In this document: positions 1-8,358 of the stretch, piece after piece
Position numbering within the stretch: the first letter of the stretch is position 1
How the letters are laid out: each line of letters opens with the position of its first letter
From: an uncultured Burkholderiales bacterium
Lineage (GTDB): Bacteria > Pseudomonadota > Gammaproteobacteria > Burkholderiales > Burkholderiaceae_C
DNA: 38,743 bases
Direction: 5' to 3'
NCBI GenBank assembly: GCA_903880855.1
Contig: CAIRQX010000108.1
Coordinates: forward strand, 1-38,743
The notes under the pieces: model-generated
The model's database searches: none
Told to the model about the DNA's origin: nothing
What the model saw: only the letters and a program-made list of their open reading frames with translations
Program-made: the position numbers and the translations under genes

Positions 1-1359
1 ATACCAAGCAATGCGACTCGCAAGTGTCCAATTGGTCACTGCGAGTGTTGGAACATTTTTCTCTTTCGCCCAACGCGCGCCAAGCTCTGCCGCTTGTGAC
101 CATCCATGCAAATCTGCAAATGGATTTTTTGCTGCTTCGTCGACACCAACACCTGGAGGTGTCAGGGCTTGCTTTTCATTTTCAGATGTGAATCCACCCG
201 TCAACATGAGGGTGAACATAGCCGCGCAAATAAGGGCTTGGAGAGCCAATACCCACTTCACAATGCGCAGGTGATTTGCAATCAAACCCACCACACCAGT
301 AGCGATCATCGGTAATAAAGCAATGAAGAACGGTGCTACCCAATGCGGCAAGGTACTGCCCCTGCCCGATAGGTAAAACAACAGCAACACCCCTGGAACT
401 CCAAAAGACGCAACCAAGAAGCCTGGCGCGGGATATTGCGTTTTTTGCGAAGACAGGTTGGGTACAGAAACTTTTGCGTTGGCGTGATAAGACTTACCAG
501 ACTGCGCATGCTTTCTTAAAGCCCAAGGCGCTATCAAGCCAAACGAAATAATGACCACCACTACATAAAGCAACAACTTGCGCGCTTGCCACGCTTTACT
601 ACCTGCTGCGTGGTTTGCTTGGTACACAAACGAGGCCCAATCGTTGATGGCATTCCAATAAAGTACAGGCATCACACACAACAAAGCCACCGCAAAAGCT
701 AGCCAAGGTCCAAGTTGAAATAACCAACGCCAGCCTTTTTGGCGACATAGAGCCAACACAACGCCCAATGCCAAAAGTACTGCGGTGTATTTAGCCAAAC
801 CGGACAAGCCCAATGCAAGGCCTAGCAAAAGCCAAGTCACTATCTGATTCGAATTGACATCTGCCTGCTGGTTGGCGAGTTTTTGGTCAGGGTTTTTCTT
901 TTTAGGTAAGGCTTCATCAGGCTGGCACAGTTGCCAAGTCAGCCACATCACCCAACAGGTGAGGGGCATAAGCAAAGCATCGGGTGTTAAAGCAAAGCCC
1001 AGCAAATGCGTAATGGGGCTGAGCAGAAGCAACAACAGATCCACACGCAAACCAAACACGGAACTTATGGCGATTTGCGGATACAGCGCATCACACAAAC
1101 GCATCACACCCCAAGTAGTGAGCACCCACGCCAACATGGGTACCACACGCATCCACACGTTAGCCCCTCCGAATTGCAAAAACAACCACTGCAACCAACC
1201 TACCAAGGGCGGATGGTCGTAATAACTCCAATCCAGGTGAGAGGCATAAAGTGCGTAATGCGCTTCATCTGGCGAGAGGTCGATAAGCGCACCCATAACA
1301 AGGTGCAGCAGAACACCTACCCCAACGCCCATCCAAACTCTGGTGGTCCAACGCGTCAC
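1..1359 (-). CDS. GT39 (PMT/ArnT-like) membrane glycosyltransferase, 3' end cut by window edge
   Basis: The minus strand is open for 453 codons from a GTG at 1359 to the left edge, with no stop, so the C-terminus is missing. The N-terminal part has a first membrane segment, then an acidic loop with SPDEAHYALY and a DHPPLVGW motif about 25 residues on. This is the hallmark of the dolichyl-phosphate-mannose mannosyltransferase/ArnT family, which moves a sugar from a polyprenyl-phosphate carrier to an acceptor on the periplasmic face. Many further hydrophobic segments follow. The GTG lies one base after the stop of the GtrB-like gene, so the two are probably translationally coupled, the upstream enzyme making the polyprenyl-linked sugar used here. 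An in-frame TTG about 24 bases upstream is an alternative start. Acceptor and sugar are unknown. Family is confident; exact role is inference. Confidence 0.85.
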   Translation of the reverse strand, partial: MTRWTTRVWMGVGVGVLLHLVMGALIDLSPDEAHYALYASHLDWSYYDHPPLVGWLQWLFLQFGGANVWMRVVPMLAWVLTTWGVMRLCDALYPQIAISSVFGLRVDLLLLLLSPITHLLGFALTPDALLMPLTCWVMWLTWQLCQPDEALPKKKNPDQKLANQQADVNSNQIVTWLLLGLALGLSGLAKYTAVLLALGVVLALCRQKGWRWLFQLGPWLAFAVALLCVMPVLYWNAINDWASFVYQANHAAGSKAWQARKLLLYVVVVIISFGLIAPWALRKHAQSGKSYHANAKVSVPNLSSQKTQYPAPGFLVASFGVPGVLLLFYLSGRGSTLPHWVAPFFIALLPMIATGVVGLIANHLRIVKWVLALQALICAAMFTLMLTGGFTSENEKQALTPPGVGVDEAAKNPFADLHGWSQAAELGARWAKEKNVPTLAVTNWTLASRIAWY

Positions 1360-1360
1360 A

Positions 1361-2533
1361 TCAGCCTTTGCGTTTTTGGGGCCAAACAAAGAGCGATGTA
1401 GTCACGTAATTCCACATCAACCCTACCAAAATGCCGGCCAAGCCAGAAAACAACCAGTAACCCCAGTCGCTATATATATAAGACGCAACGCCGACGTTCG
1501 AGGCAGCACCAATGCCACAAGCGAGCATGAATTTGACCAGCCCACCCCACCACGCCCAGCCGTGTAATTGTTTGTCTCGGTATGTCAATGCGTTGTTCAG
1601 AAAAAAGTTAAACACCATCGATATCAACACGGCTGAAGTTTGCGAAACAACAAACGGTAAGGCTAGCAAAGCCATGCCCGTCCACAAAATACTCAAATGC
1701 ACCAACACACCCACCGCACCGACGCTGGCAAAAGAAAGAAATTGCACAGGTATGTAGCGACCAACGGTTTTGTCGGCTAACAGCATCAGGTAATCCCACG
1801 CTACACGGTTGTCTAGTTTGCTTTCGCCCGCCACCCGCAGGCCAAAGCGAAATGGAATTTCTTTGATGCGCAAAGTCTTAGGCGAAGAAACCACCACATC
1901 CACCAAAATTTTGAAGCCCATGCTCGAAAGCTTGTACACCGCGTCTTCGATCACTTGGCGGCGCAACATAAAGAACCCACTCATCGGGTCTTTAATCGTC
2001 AAACCCAATAAGCGCTGACTCAAAGTAGTAGCAAATAGACTGGTGTTACGTCGACTATCGTCCCAGTCGCCAACGCTGCCGCCTTCCATATAGCGGGTGC
2101 CAATCGCTAGGTCATAAGACTCGTCTCTCAATGCAGCCAACATGGTGGGCAATAAGGTTTCATCGTGTTGCAGATCAGCGTCCATCACCGCGATGAATGG
2201 AGCACTGGTTGAGAGCATGCCCTCGACACAAGCGCTAGAGAGACCTCGTCTTCCCACGCGGCGAATACAACGCACATGGGAATCGGTAGCGGCCAATTCA
2301 CGCAAACGCTGCACAGTTCCGTCAGGAGAGTCATCGTCTACAAACACCGCTTCCCAAGAAACACCTTGCAAAGTGTTGTGCAAACGTTCGACCAACACGC
2401 CCACATTGAGCGATTCGTTGAAAGTGGGTATGACGACCGCCAAAGTCGGCCCTTGCTCAGGGTTCTTGGGCTGTTCGTGGTTAGAACTCATGGTGAATGC
2501 GCTTTGGGGAATAGAAGCAAGAATGGCGGGCAT
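1361..2533 (-). CDS. GtrB-like polyprenyl-phosphate glycosyltransferase (GT2) fused to GtrA-like membrane domain
   Basis: 390 residues. The N-terminal ~240 residues are a GT2/DPM1-type domain: LAVVIPTFNES at about 31-41, VFVDDDSPDGT for nucleotide-sugar binding, DADLQHD as the metal-binding motif, and a SGFFMLRR region. From about 265 there are four hydrophobic segments typical of the GtrA family, with the NFFLNNALTYRD signature. GtrB attaches a sugar to undecaprenyl phosphate in the cytoplasm, and GtrA is thought to help flip it. The fusion puts both steps in one protein. The start ATG at 2533 has a GGGTGA stretch just upstream; Met15 (2491) is an alternative but lacks a ribosome site. The next gene starts one base after the stop, and a GT39 gene is divergent upstream, so this looks like a lipid-linked-sugar module for decorating an envelope component. 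Confidence 0.88.
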   Translation of the reverse strand: MPAILASIPQSAFTMSSNHEQPKNPEQGPTLAVVIPTFNESLNVGVLVERLHNTLQGVSWEAVFVDDDSPDGTVQRLRELAATDSHVRCIRRVGRRGLSSACVEGMLSTSAPFIAVMDADLQHDETLLPTMLAALRDESYDLAIGTRYMEGGSVGDWDDSRRNTSLFATTLSQRLLGLTIKDPMSGFFMLRRQVIEDAVYKLSSMGFKILVDVVVSSPKTLRIKEIPFRFGLRVAGESKLDNRVAWDYLMLLADKTVGRYIPVQFLSFASVGAVGVLVHLSILWTGMALLALPFVVSQTSAVLISMVFNFFLNNALTYRDKQLHGWAWWGGLVKFMLACGIGAASNVGVASYIYSDWGYWLFSGLAGILVGLMWNYVTTSLFVWPQKRKG

Positions 2534-2605
2534 GGTATCACCCAGACAGTAAGATTGAAGGAATTTGCGCGCGTTGTGCTCTCAGTCACGCCGCATTAAG
2601 CATGT

Positions 2606-4207
2606 ATGAATCGCTCACTGGATCCTCTGTTGTCAAACCAAACTGCATTTAACGCCCCTTCGCTCTATCGCGCTTGGCCCGTAATCGTTGCCTATTGCTT
2701 TTTGTGGACTCTTGTGCAATGGGTGTCTGAACCCAATCTCGACAGCTATTACGACATGCTGGAGAACTACGGATGGTCTCAGGTGATGGCATGGGGGACC
2801 TTCAAACATCCGCCATTTTTTGCATGGGTGGTAGGCGCTTGGTTCAAGGTATTTCCGATTTCAGATTTGTCTTACAAAGCACTGGCCTATGCCAATGTGG
2901 CAGTGGCTTTGGCAGGCGTGGTGGCCTTGGCGCGTCAGCTGGGCTTGGCACGCTTTAGCCATGCTGCTGTGTTTTTGTTGTTGCTGAGTTTTCCCTACAC
3001 AACCTTGGCAGCGAAGTTCAATGCGAATGCGCAACTCTTATCGCTTTGGCCTTGGACCGCGGTTATCTTTTTGCATGCTTTGTCAGCGCAAGGTGGTCGC
3101 GCTTTGCTGATGGCTGTTGCTTTGGGAGCGCTTTCTGCTGCTTGCATGCTGAGTAAGTATTACAGCGGGGTGTTCTTGCTGTCTTTGCTAGTTGTTGCAG
3201 TCTTTCAGCGTGAGGGACGTCAATGGCTTTTGACACCTTGGCCTTATCTGGCATTGACGGTGTTTGCCGCTGGTATTTATCCACACTACCAATGGCTGGC
3301 GGCGCATGATTTCGCCACCTTTGTGTATGCCAGTGAGCAATCGGATGCATCGATTTTGTGGTTGCGCATTTTGAAGTTCTTCTTCATGCCATTGCTCTAT
3401 GTTTTTCCGGCTTGGCTGGCGAGTGCTGCTCTATTTGCTTGGGCTACCCCTTCAGCACAGGGCGCTCGGTTTGTTCAGTTTGGTAAAAACCTTTTGCTGG
3501 CTTTACGTCCCCATGGGTGGAGTGACGCGTTGTTTTGGTTCTCTTGGGTTCCTGTAGTCACCACCGTCCTGTTTGGGGTGTGCGATGTGGTGACTCCTGA
3601 AGCACCTTGGGCTATCCCTCTAGGCTTTGCGTTTAGCTTGATGTGGTTGCGCAATTTGTCAGTCCAATCTTCGCCAGATTCCGCAGTCGATCAAGTTTTG
3701 AAGCGGCTGCATATATGGTCAATCAAGGGACTAGGCGTATTGGCTGTTTTAGGTTTAGCACTCACGGTGTACTGGGCCAATGAGGGCCACGAAGAGTATT
3801 ACCGCCCGATTGAAATAGCAGGACACAACATTGCGTCCGATTGGCAAAAACGCCACCCCGATGTACCTTTGCAATGGTCTGCGGGTGACTGGGGATTAAA
3901 CGCCATGGTGGGGTTTTATGCTGATCCAAAGATACAAGCTTTGCCAAACTTGCCTGATAGTTGGGAGGCTTCTGTCTCTCCGGTTGCGAACTGGCAATCT
4001 AAGGGCGGAGTGATTGTTTGTGACCTTGGTAAGGGGCGTCCGACTGAAGCGCAATTACTGACCAACACTTGTGTCCAAAAAACTACTACCTGGTTGCAAG
4101 AACGCAAACAAGACTCCAAACCTATCGTCTACGATCTCTCGCGCCGAGGCTGGCGTTTTCCAAAGCAACTCTCCTTTGGGTATGCTGTGTTTCATTACGT
4201 GCCTTGA
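2606..4207 (+). CDS. GT39 (PMT/ArnT-like) membrane glycosyltransferase
   Basis: 533 residues with about ten hydrophobic segments. After the first membrane segment (about 25-41) an acidic loop contains NLDSYYDM (Asp46, Asp50) and the KHPPFFAW motif at about 67-74, the layout of the PMT_2/ArnT family that uses polyprenyl-phosphate sugars as donors. A soluble C-terminal part begins near 390. It is divergent from the GtrB-GtrA-like gene, with 72 bases between starts that must hold both promoters. It is a second, distinct member beside the partial copy at the left edge. Acceptor could be O-antigen, lipid A or protein; the sequence alone does not say. Confidence 0.85.
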   Translation: MNRSLDPLLSNQTAFNAPSLYRAWPVIVAYCFLWTLVQWVSEPNLDSYYDMLENYGWSQVMAWGTFKHPPFFAWVVGAWFKVFPISDLSYKALAYANVAVALAGVVALARQLGLARFSHAAVFLLLLSFPYTTLAAKFNANAQLLSLWPWTAVIFLHALSAQGGRALLMAVALGALSAACMLSKYYSGVFLLSLLVVAVFQREGRQWLLTPWPYLALTVFAAGIYPHYQWLAAHDFATFVYASEQSDASILWLRILKFFFMPLLYVFPAWLASAALFAWATPSAQGARFVQFGKNLLLALRPHGWSDALFWFSWVPVVTTVLFGVCDVVTPEAPWAIPLGFAFSLMWLRNLSVQSSPDSAVDQVLKRLHIWSIKGLGVLAVLGLALTVYWANEGHEEYYRPIEIAGHNIASDWQKRHPDVPLQWSAGDWGLNAMVGFYADPKIQALPNLPDSWEASVSPVANWQSKGGVIVCDLGKGRPTEAQLLTNTCVQKTTTWLQERKQDSKPIVYDLSRRGWRFPKQLSFGYAVFHYVP

Positions 4208-4241
4208 TGGCTTTTTTCCACTCCACTTCTAGAGAATTTAT

Positions 4242-5021
4242 ATGACCTACGAAATGATCCAAACCCGAATTGAAGCAGACAAAGTATGTGTTATTACTTT
4301 GAACCGTCCTAAACAATTGAACGCACTCAATGACCAACTCATGACCGAGTTAGGTGCTGCGCTCAAAGAGTTTGACGACAACCCGGCCATCGGCTGTATG
4401 GTCGTCACAGGCAGTGAAAAAGCATTTGCTGCAGGCGCAGATATTGGCGCCATGGCCACCTACAGCTATGCTGATGTTTACGTACACGACTACATCACTC
4501 GCAATTGGGAAATCATTCGATCCATTCGCAAACCTGTCATTGCGGCTGTGAGCGGTTTCGCTTTAGGTGGCGGTTGTGAGTTAGCCATGATGTGCGACTT
4601 CATCATTGCCGCTGACAACGCTAAATTTGGCCAACCCGAAATCAAGCTCGGCATCATTCCAGGCGCTGGTGGCACTCAACGCTTGCCACGCGCAGTAGGC
4701 AAAGCGAAAGCGATGGACTTGGCGCTAACAGGCCGCATGATGGACGCTGTCGAAGCAGAAAAATCAGGTTTAGTTAGCCGCGTGGTGCCCTTAGACAAAA
4801 TGATGGAAGAAGCCTTAGGTGCCGCCTTGATAATTTGTGGCTATTCACAGATCGCTACGCGCGCTGCAAAAGAATCGGTCAATCGCGCGTTTGAAAGCGG
4901 GTTGTCTGACGGCGTGATGTTTGAACGTCGCTTATTCCATTCTTTGTTTGCTACCCAAGATCAGAAAGAAGGGATGGATGCTTTTGTGAATAAGAGAGCT
5001 GCTGTTTTTACGAATAAGTAA
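4242..5021 (+). CDS. Enoyl-CoA hydratase (crotonase family)
   Basis: 259 residues, the usual length for a single-domain crotonase. It hydrates trans-2-enoyl-CoA to 3-hydroxyacyl-CoA in beta-oxidation or related acyl-CoA routes in the cytoplasm. AFAAGADI (61-68) and [11 protein letters not shown] (106-116) supply the oxyanion-hole region. Both catalytic glutamates are visible: Glu113 in GGGCEL and Glu133 in QPEIKLG, 20 apart as in the well-studied hydratases. The stretch [13 protein letters not shown] is also classic. It follows the GT39 gene by 34 bases on the same strand, but no functional link is apparent. The assignment as a hydratase rather than another crotonase rests on the retained glutamate pair. 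Confidence 0.93.
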   Translation: MTYEMIQTRIEADKVCVITLNRPKQLNALNDQLMTELGAALKEFDDNPAIGCMVVTGSEKAFAAGADIGAMATYSYADVYVHDYITRNWEIIRSIRKPVIAAVSGFALGGGCELAMMCDFIIAADNAKFGQPEIKLGIIPGAGGTQRLPRAVGKAKAMDLALTGRMMDAVEAEKSGLVSRVVPLDKMMEEALGAALIICGYSQIATRAAKESVNRAFESGLSDGVMFERRLFHSLFATQDQKEGMDAFVNKRAAVFTNK

Positions 5022-5060
5022 TTTCGATTACTCTCAACTCTAAATGCCCCACATGTCCCT

Positions 5061-5852
5061 ATGCTGTTCAAAGTTTTGCGTCTAGCTACATTTATACTGT
5101 CGGTTTTTTGTTCGCAGATTTCATGGGCACAAGACCCTGGCGTTGCAGATAAATTCGAAGTCACCTACGGTATCAACCGTTCAAACCAATCTTTGTTGAA
5201 TGGCGTGCTGGTCACCAACAAAAACGATCCGACTATCAACATCACCTATGAAACTGCTAAAGGTTTTGCCAGTATTCAAAACGGTGTTGGGTTGTGGTTG
5301 GTGCGAAATGACCAAGTCAAGGTAGGCTATTCGCTCAACTACATGATGGGGCGCTATGCGACTGCCGACACACGCTACAACGGCATGGGCAATGTTGCCG
5401 GTTCTGTCGCCGGATACGCATGGGGTGAGTGGCAGCCTGTGAAAGACGCTGTCACGGTGTATGGCAATTACAGCAACGCTTTACGAACTACCAACGGCGC
5501 CTTGGCGCAATGGGGGATGACCTTGGGTGTGCCCGTTGTCAGCAGAGTGAATGCATTTATTGATGTGTCGCGCTACTGGGCTAACCAAAGGTATTTGCAA
5601 ACCTACTATGGCGTCACCAGCGCGCAAGCTGGATCTTCCAACACATACAGCGCCTATACGCCCACCACTTCTGGCACGCTCTACAGCAATACTTTGTGGG
5701 GAGCCATGGTCGAGGCCACTAAAGACATAGATGTTGTCATTGGCGTTGGTAAATCTAGTGCTACGGGCTTGTTAATGAACAGCCCCTTGCTTGACAGAAA
5801 AACGCAAACCAATGCCACGGTGGTTTTAAATCAGCGGTTCGGGGTCAATTAG
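5061..5852 (+). CDS. MipA/OmpV-like outer-membrane protein
   Basis: 263 residues beginning with a clear signal peptide: basic start, hydrophobic stretch at 6-17 and a likely cut after SWA at residue 22. The mature part has alternating aromatic-rich strands (for example YGNYS, MTLGVPVVS) and ends in an aromatic/polar strand as expected for a beta-barrel. A segment near 178-200 with YYGVTSAQAGSS followed by YSAYTPTTSG resembles the hallmark of the MipA/OmpV family, a barrel linked to murein hydrolase complexes in E. coli. It lies 39 bases after the enoyl-CoA hydratase stop and may be read through from it. Function here is not known; the family call is by motif only. Confidence 0.7.
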   Translation: MLFKVLRLATFILSVFCSQISWAQDPGVADKFEVTYGINRSNQSLLNGVLVTNKNDPTINITYETAKGFASIQNGVGLWLVRNDQVKVGYSLNYMMGRYATADTRYNGMGNVAGSVAGYAWGEWQPVKDAVTVYGNYSNALRTTNGALAQWGMTLGVPVVSRVNAFIDVSRYWANQRYLQTYYGVTSAQAGSSNTYSAYTPTTSGTLYSNTLWGAMVEATKDIDVVIGVGKSSATGLLMNSPLLDRKTQTNATVVLNQRFGVN

Positions 5853-5867
5853 CGTTTAGTTATCAAA

Positions 5868-6266
5868 TCAGCGTCTTGTAGACATTGTTTCTGCCTGTGG
5901 CTTGTTGGCAGTCGTATTATTTTTGTTTTTCTCTAATTCGCTTGTATCTTCATCGTAATTTTTCTGAGCAGTTCTTTTTTCCGCCAAAAGAGTCTCAATA
6001 CTTTGGTTAACCTTGAATGTATTGGCAGTACCTGGCCAGGGCGCAAGGTTAGCTCGTATGTAAACAATTTGATCTGGGGCGCAAATCTTGCCAAATTTGC
6101 CCAGCCATTCAGTGACAGATTTCTCTCGCATTTGCTCGTCATTGGTTGCAAGGGCAAGCATTTTGAAATCGGCCACATTACAAACCATCGCATCTTTGTT
6201 TTGAGCTATGGCTGAACTTCCCATAAGCAATACAAATATGGAAGAAAGCAGTATTTTTTTATACAT
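5868..6266 (-). CDS. Small secreted protein of unknown function
   Basis: 132 residues with a signal peptide (hydrophobic 4-18, likely cut after AIA at 19-21), so periplasmic or secreted. The mature part has two cysteines (VCNVADF and KICAPDQ) that could form a disulfide. The C-terminal third is charged and low in complexity (Glu/Lys/Asn/Thr). No family recognised. Base use is AT-richer than the genes to the left. It is divergent from the membrane-protein gene at 6330 and convergent with the MipA-like gene, 15 bases from its stop. Confidence 0.6.
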   Translation of the reverse strand: MYKKILLSSIFVLLMGSSAIAQNKDAMVCNVADFKMLALATNDEQMREKSVTEWLGKFGKICAPDQIVYIRANLAPWPGTANTFKVNQSIETLLAEKRTAQKNYDEDTSELEKNKNNTTANKPQAETMSTRR

Positions 6267-6329
6267 ATAACTTATATCCGCTCAAGATTAGTCAGGCTGT
6301 TTCATAAATTGTATTGTGTAAGGTTAGTG

Positions 6330-6929
6330 ATGCGTAGAAAATATCTTACCGATATAATAAAAATTGAAATGGCCATACTTAAAAGAATCATATTAGTAAT
6401 TGCGGCTGCACTGGCCTATTACCTGATTTTTGATCTCAACAAACTCTTTTTTGGCATTTACGAGTTCTCATACGGTGTCAACTGGATTTTCATACCCAGC
6501 GGCATTCAGCTTTTACTCGTTCTAGTTGCTGGAATTGATGGGGCGCTTGGTATTTTCTTGGGGTCACTTTTTATTGGACTAGAAAACTACTATTTATATT
6601 CCGTCCTTCTTACATCCATCACTGCATTGATTTCAGGCGGCTCACCATTAGTTGCTCGAAAAATCTGTTTTGATTTTTTAGGCGTGGATAAGGATTTACG
6701 TAATATCAATCTCAAATCGATCGTCCAAATGTCACTTATCTTTGGACTTATCAGCGCAAGCCTTCATCAGTTATGGTTTTTTTACAATAGTAAAAGTGAT
6801 GATTTTTTAAGTGATTTAATAGTGATGTTTACTGGTAATATTTTTGGAACACTATTGGTGCTAGTATTCGCAGCATTCATCAACATGATAGTATTAAAGA
6901 ACATACCCAAAAGGATTGATGATGAGTAA
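6330..6929 (+). CDS. Multi-spanning membrane protein, MASE1-like topology
   Basis: 199 residues from the ATG at 6330, chosen because AAGG lies six bases upstream; a TTG at 6309 would add seven residues without a ribosome site. It has about five to six hydrophobic segments. The stretch WIFIPSGIQLLLVLVAG, followed by short loops and a helix ending in FGTLLVLVF, is reminiscent of the MASE1 membrane-sensor module, but no output domain follows, so it would be a stand-alone membrane part. The stop overlaps the start of a winged-helix protein, so the pair is probably co-translated and may form a two-part sensor and regulator. That role is inference; the family resemblance is weak. The gene is AT-rich. 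Confidence 0.6.
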   Translation: MRRKYLTDIIKIEMAILKRIILVIAAALAYYLIFDLNKLFFGIYEFSYGVNWIFIPSGIQLLLVLVAGIDGALGIFLGSLFIGLENYYLYSVLLTSITALISGGSPLVARKICFDFLGVDKDLRNINLKSIVQMSLIFGLISASLHQLWFFYNSKSDDFLSDLIVMFTGNIFGTLLVLVFAAFINMIVLKNIPKRIDDE

Positions 6930-7263
6930 AGTTTATTTACGTTATCTTCGGATTGCTCGTGCTATCGACATCCTTAAAAAAAATAGCAATTCGATAGACT
7001 CCACCGCCCTTCAATTGTTGAATGAAATAGCTGTTCAACACTTCGACGGCAAAACCTTGACAGTGTCGCAAGCCATTGCACTCAACAAAATTGCAAGCCC
7101 TGCAACGCTACACCGCAAATTAGACGAGTTACGCGAAGCAGGTTTGATTGAACAATCATTTGAAGGCAAGAATCGCCGTACAAAATATCTAGTTCCTACA
7201 AAAGAGGCCGATTCTTACTTTTCAAAGATGTCTAAAGCAATTACCAGTGCTGTGAATTCATAG
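6922..7263 (+). CDS. Winged helix-turn-helix DNA-binding protein (MarR-like)
   Basis: 113 residues from the ATG at 6922, which has AAGG seven bases upstream; the ATG at 6919 and TTG at 6916 are too close to it. A helical N-terminal part is followed by a winged-helix pattern: LTVSQAIAL, then SPATLHRKLDELREAGLIEQ as the recognition helix (about 59-78), then a charged wing GKNRRTKYLVPT (82-93). This is the layout of MarR/PadR-like regulators. It overlaps the upstream membrane-protein gene by eight bases, indicating translational coupling. Targets are unknown. It could instead be a plasmid-type or phage-type regulator. Confidence 0.7.
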   Translation: MSKVYLRYLRIARAIDILKKNSNSIDSTALQLLNEIAVQHFDGKTLTVSQAIALNKIASPATLHRKLDELREAGLIEQSFEGKNRRTKYLVPTKEADSYFSKMSKAITSAVNS

Positions 7264-7310
7264 AAGGCAGAAATTGCCTCATTGTCTTAAAACTCTCGCC
7301 GCAGTCTCGC

Positions 7311-7316
7311 TATAAT
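7311..7316 (+). promoter_or_regulatory. -10 box of the tRNA-Met promoter
   Basis: A perfect TATAAT lies 9 bases before the first tRNA base. The -35 region is weak: CTTAAA at 7286 has a 19-base spacer and TTGTCT at 7282 has 23. The position fits a sigma-70 promoter with a very short leader. Confidence 0.6.
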
Positions 7317-7325
7317 TTGCGGCTC

Positions 7326-7402
7326 GGCGCTTTAGCTCAGTCGGTTAGAGCGATGGAATCATAATCCACAGGTCCGCGGTTCGAATCCGTGAAGCGCCAC
7401 CA
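7326..7402 (+). tRNA. tRNA-Met (anticodon CAT)
   Basis: 77 bases with encoded CCA. The acceptor stem GGCGCTT pairs with AAGCGCC. The D arm is GCTC/GAGC. The anticodon stem TGGA/TCCA holds the loop ATCATAA with anticodon CAT, and the T arm carries TTCGAAT. The first acceptor pair is G-C, unlike initiator tRNA where it is mismatched, so this is not fMet. CAT can also mark tRNA-Ile2, whose C34 is changed to lysidine; elongator Met is favoured. The CCA ends three bases before the stop of the opposite-strand NUDIX gene. Confidence 0.93.
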
Positions 7403-7405
7403 AAT

Positions 7406-8317
7406 TCAGATCCCTTCAGGATCTAAAAAAGCCCCCAAACCATCTTTCGGCTCAAAGCGGCCCTCAATAAAACGCAGCCGCGTGGGCCCGAGCATGGCTT
7501 TTTCTTGCATGGAATGTTGAGGGTCGCCTGGATAGCAAATATGGCGTAGCCCATCTGCATCAAATGTTTCGGGCATCACTGTAGAAGGTTTTCTTGCTAA
7601 TGCAGCGCGCAATACGCTCGCGCAATCTGCGTAGGGTAATAAATTGACCAAGGTCATGATTTGTGGCGGAGCCATGCTAATGCCGCGATCCCAATACTTG
7701 AGCAAAGCATCTCGAGGTGACAGCCAAATGCTGTCAACCGCTTCTACATCGTCATGGATAGGTGTTTGGTTGGGCGGCAACACGGCTACAAAAAACCGCG
7801 TGTCAAAACGTTTACTTGTGACAGACGGCATGCGAGGAGTGATCCACCTTGACCACGGAGCCAAATGCTGCGTGTCTAGTTGTAAATCACCTGAAGACAA
7901 GACATTGGCAAAAGTTTCGCCAGCATGCAATCGCTTTTGCCATTGGGCGCGTTGCACTGTGTCGTGCGCCAACGCATCGCTGTTGCGTGCGCGTGCATAC
8001 AAGACTCCGCATTCTTCTAAAGCCTCGCGAATGGCAGCAACATAAAGGCCTGCGGCCATATGGGTTTGAATGTCTGGCTCTGCTAACGAATGGTGCAAAT
8101 TGAGAGGGTCTTGGTCTAAATGGCGCAACACAAGTTCGCTGCTGTCTGCTTCATCTAATTTGCCACCAGGAAAAACATAGGCACCTCCCAACACGGCGGA
8201 GTCGGTGTGGCGGCGCAATAGAAATACTTCTAGCCCCTTTTGTGGGGCATCACGTAACAACACCACCGTGGCAGAAGCACGCGGTGGTGTGGTGATGACT
8301 TCGCTATTGAGTTGCAT
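7406..8317 (-). CDS. NUDIX hydrolase (NUDT19/NUDT7-8-like, split NUDIX box)
   Basis: 303 residues from ATG 8317; the longer reading begins at a TTG. NUDIX enzymes cleave nucleoside diphosphates linked to another group. The start of the NUDIX box is FPGGKLDEAD at 49-58 and the end is REALEECGV at 97-105, with catalytic glutamates 101 and 102. About 30 residues are inserted between the two halves, where the classic box has only a few. An interrupted box of this type is seen in the NUDT19-like group, whose members act on acyl-CoA, so that substrate is possible but not shown. It begins 41 bases after the pal stop on the same strand and is probably co-transcribed with it. Confidence 0.82.
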   Translation of the reverse strand: MQLNSEVITTPPRASATVVLLRDAPQKGLEVFLLRRHTDSAVLGGAYVFPGGKLDEADSSELVLRHLDQDPLNLHHSLAEPDIQTHMAAGLYVAAIREALEECGVLYARARNSDALAHDTVQRAQWQKRLHAGETFANVLSSGDLQLDTQHLAPWSRWITPRMPSVTSKRFDTRFFVAVLPPNQTPIHDDVEAVDSIWLSPRDALLKYWDRGISMAPPQIMTLVNLLPYADCASVLRAALARKPSTVMPETFDADGLRHICYPGDPQHSMQEKAMLGPTRLRFIEGRFEPKDGLGAFLDPEGI

Positions 8318-8358
8318 CAGCAGATACAACCCATTTGGCTTGGCATTGTGCGCAAGAT

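Noticed and set aside
854-1401. Plus-strand ORFs at the left edge
   Set aside because: They lie antisense to the partial GT39 gene, whose DEAHY and DHPP motifs are clear on the minus strand.
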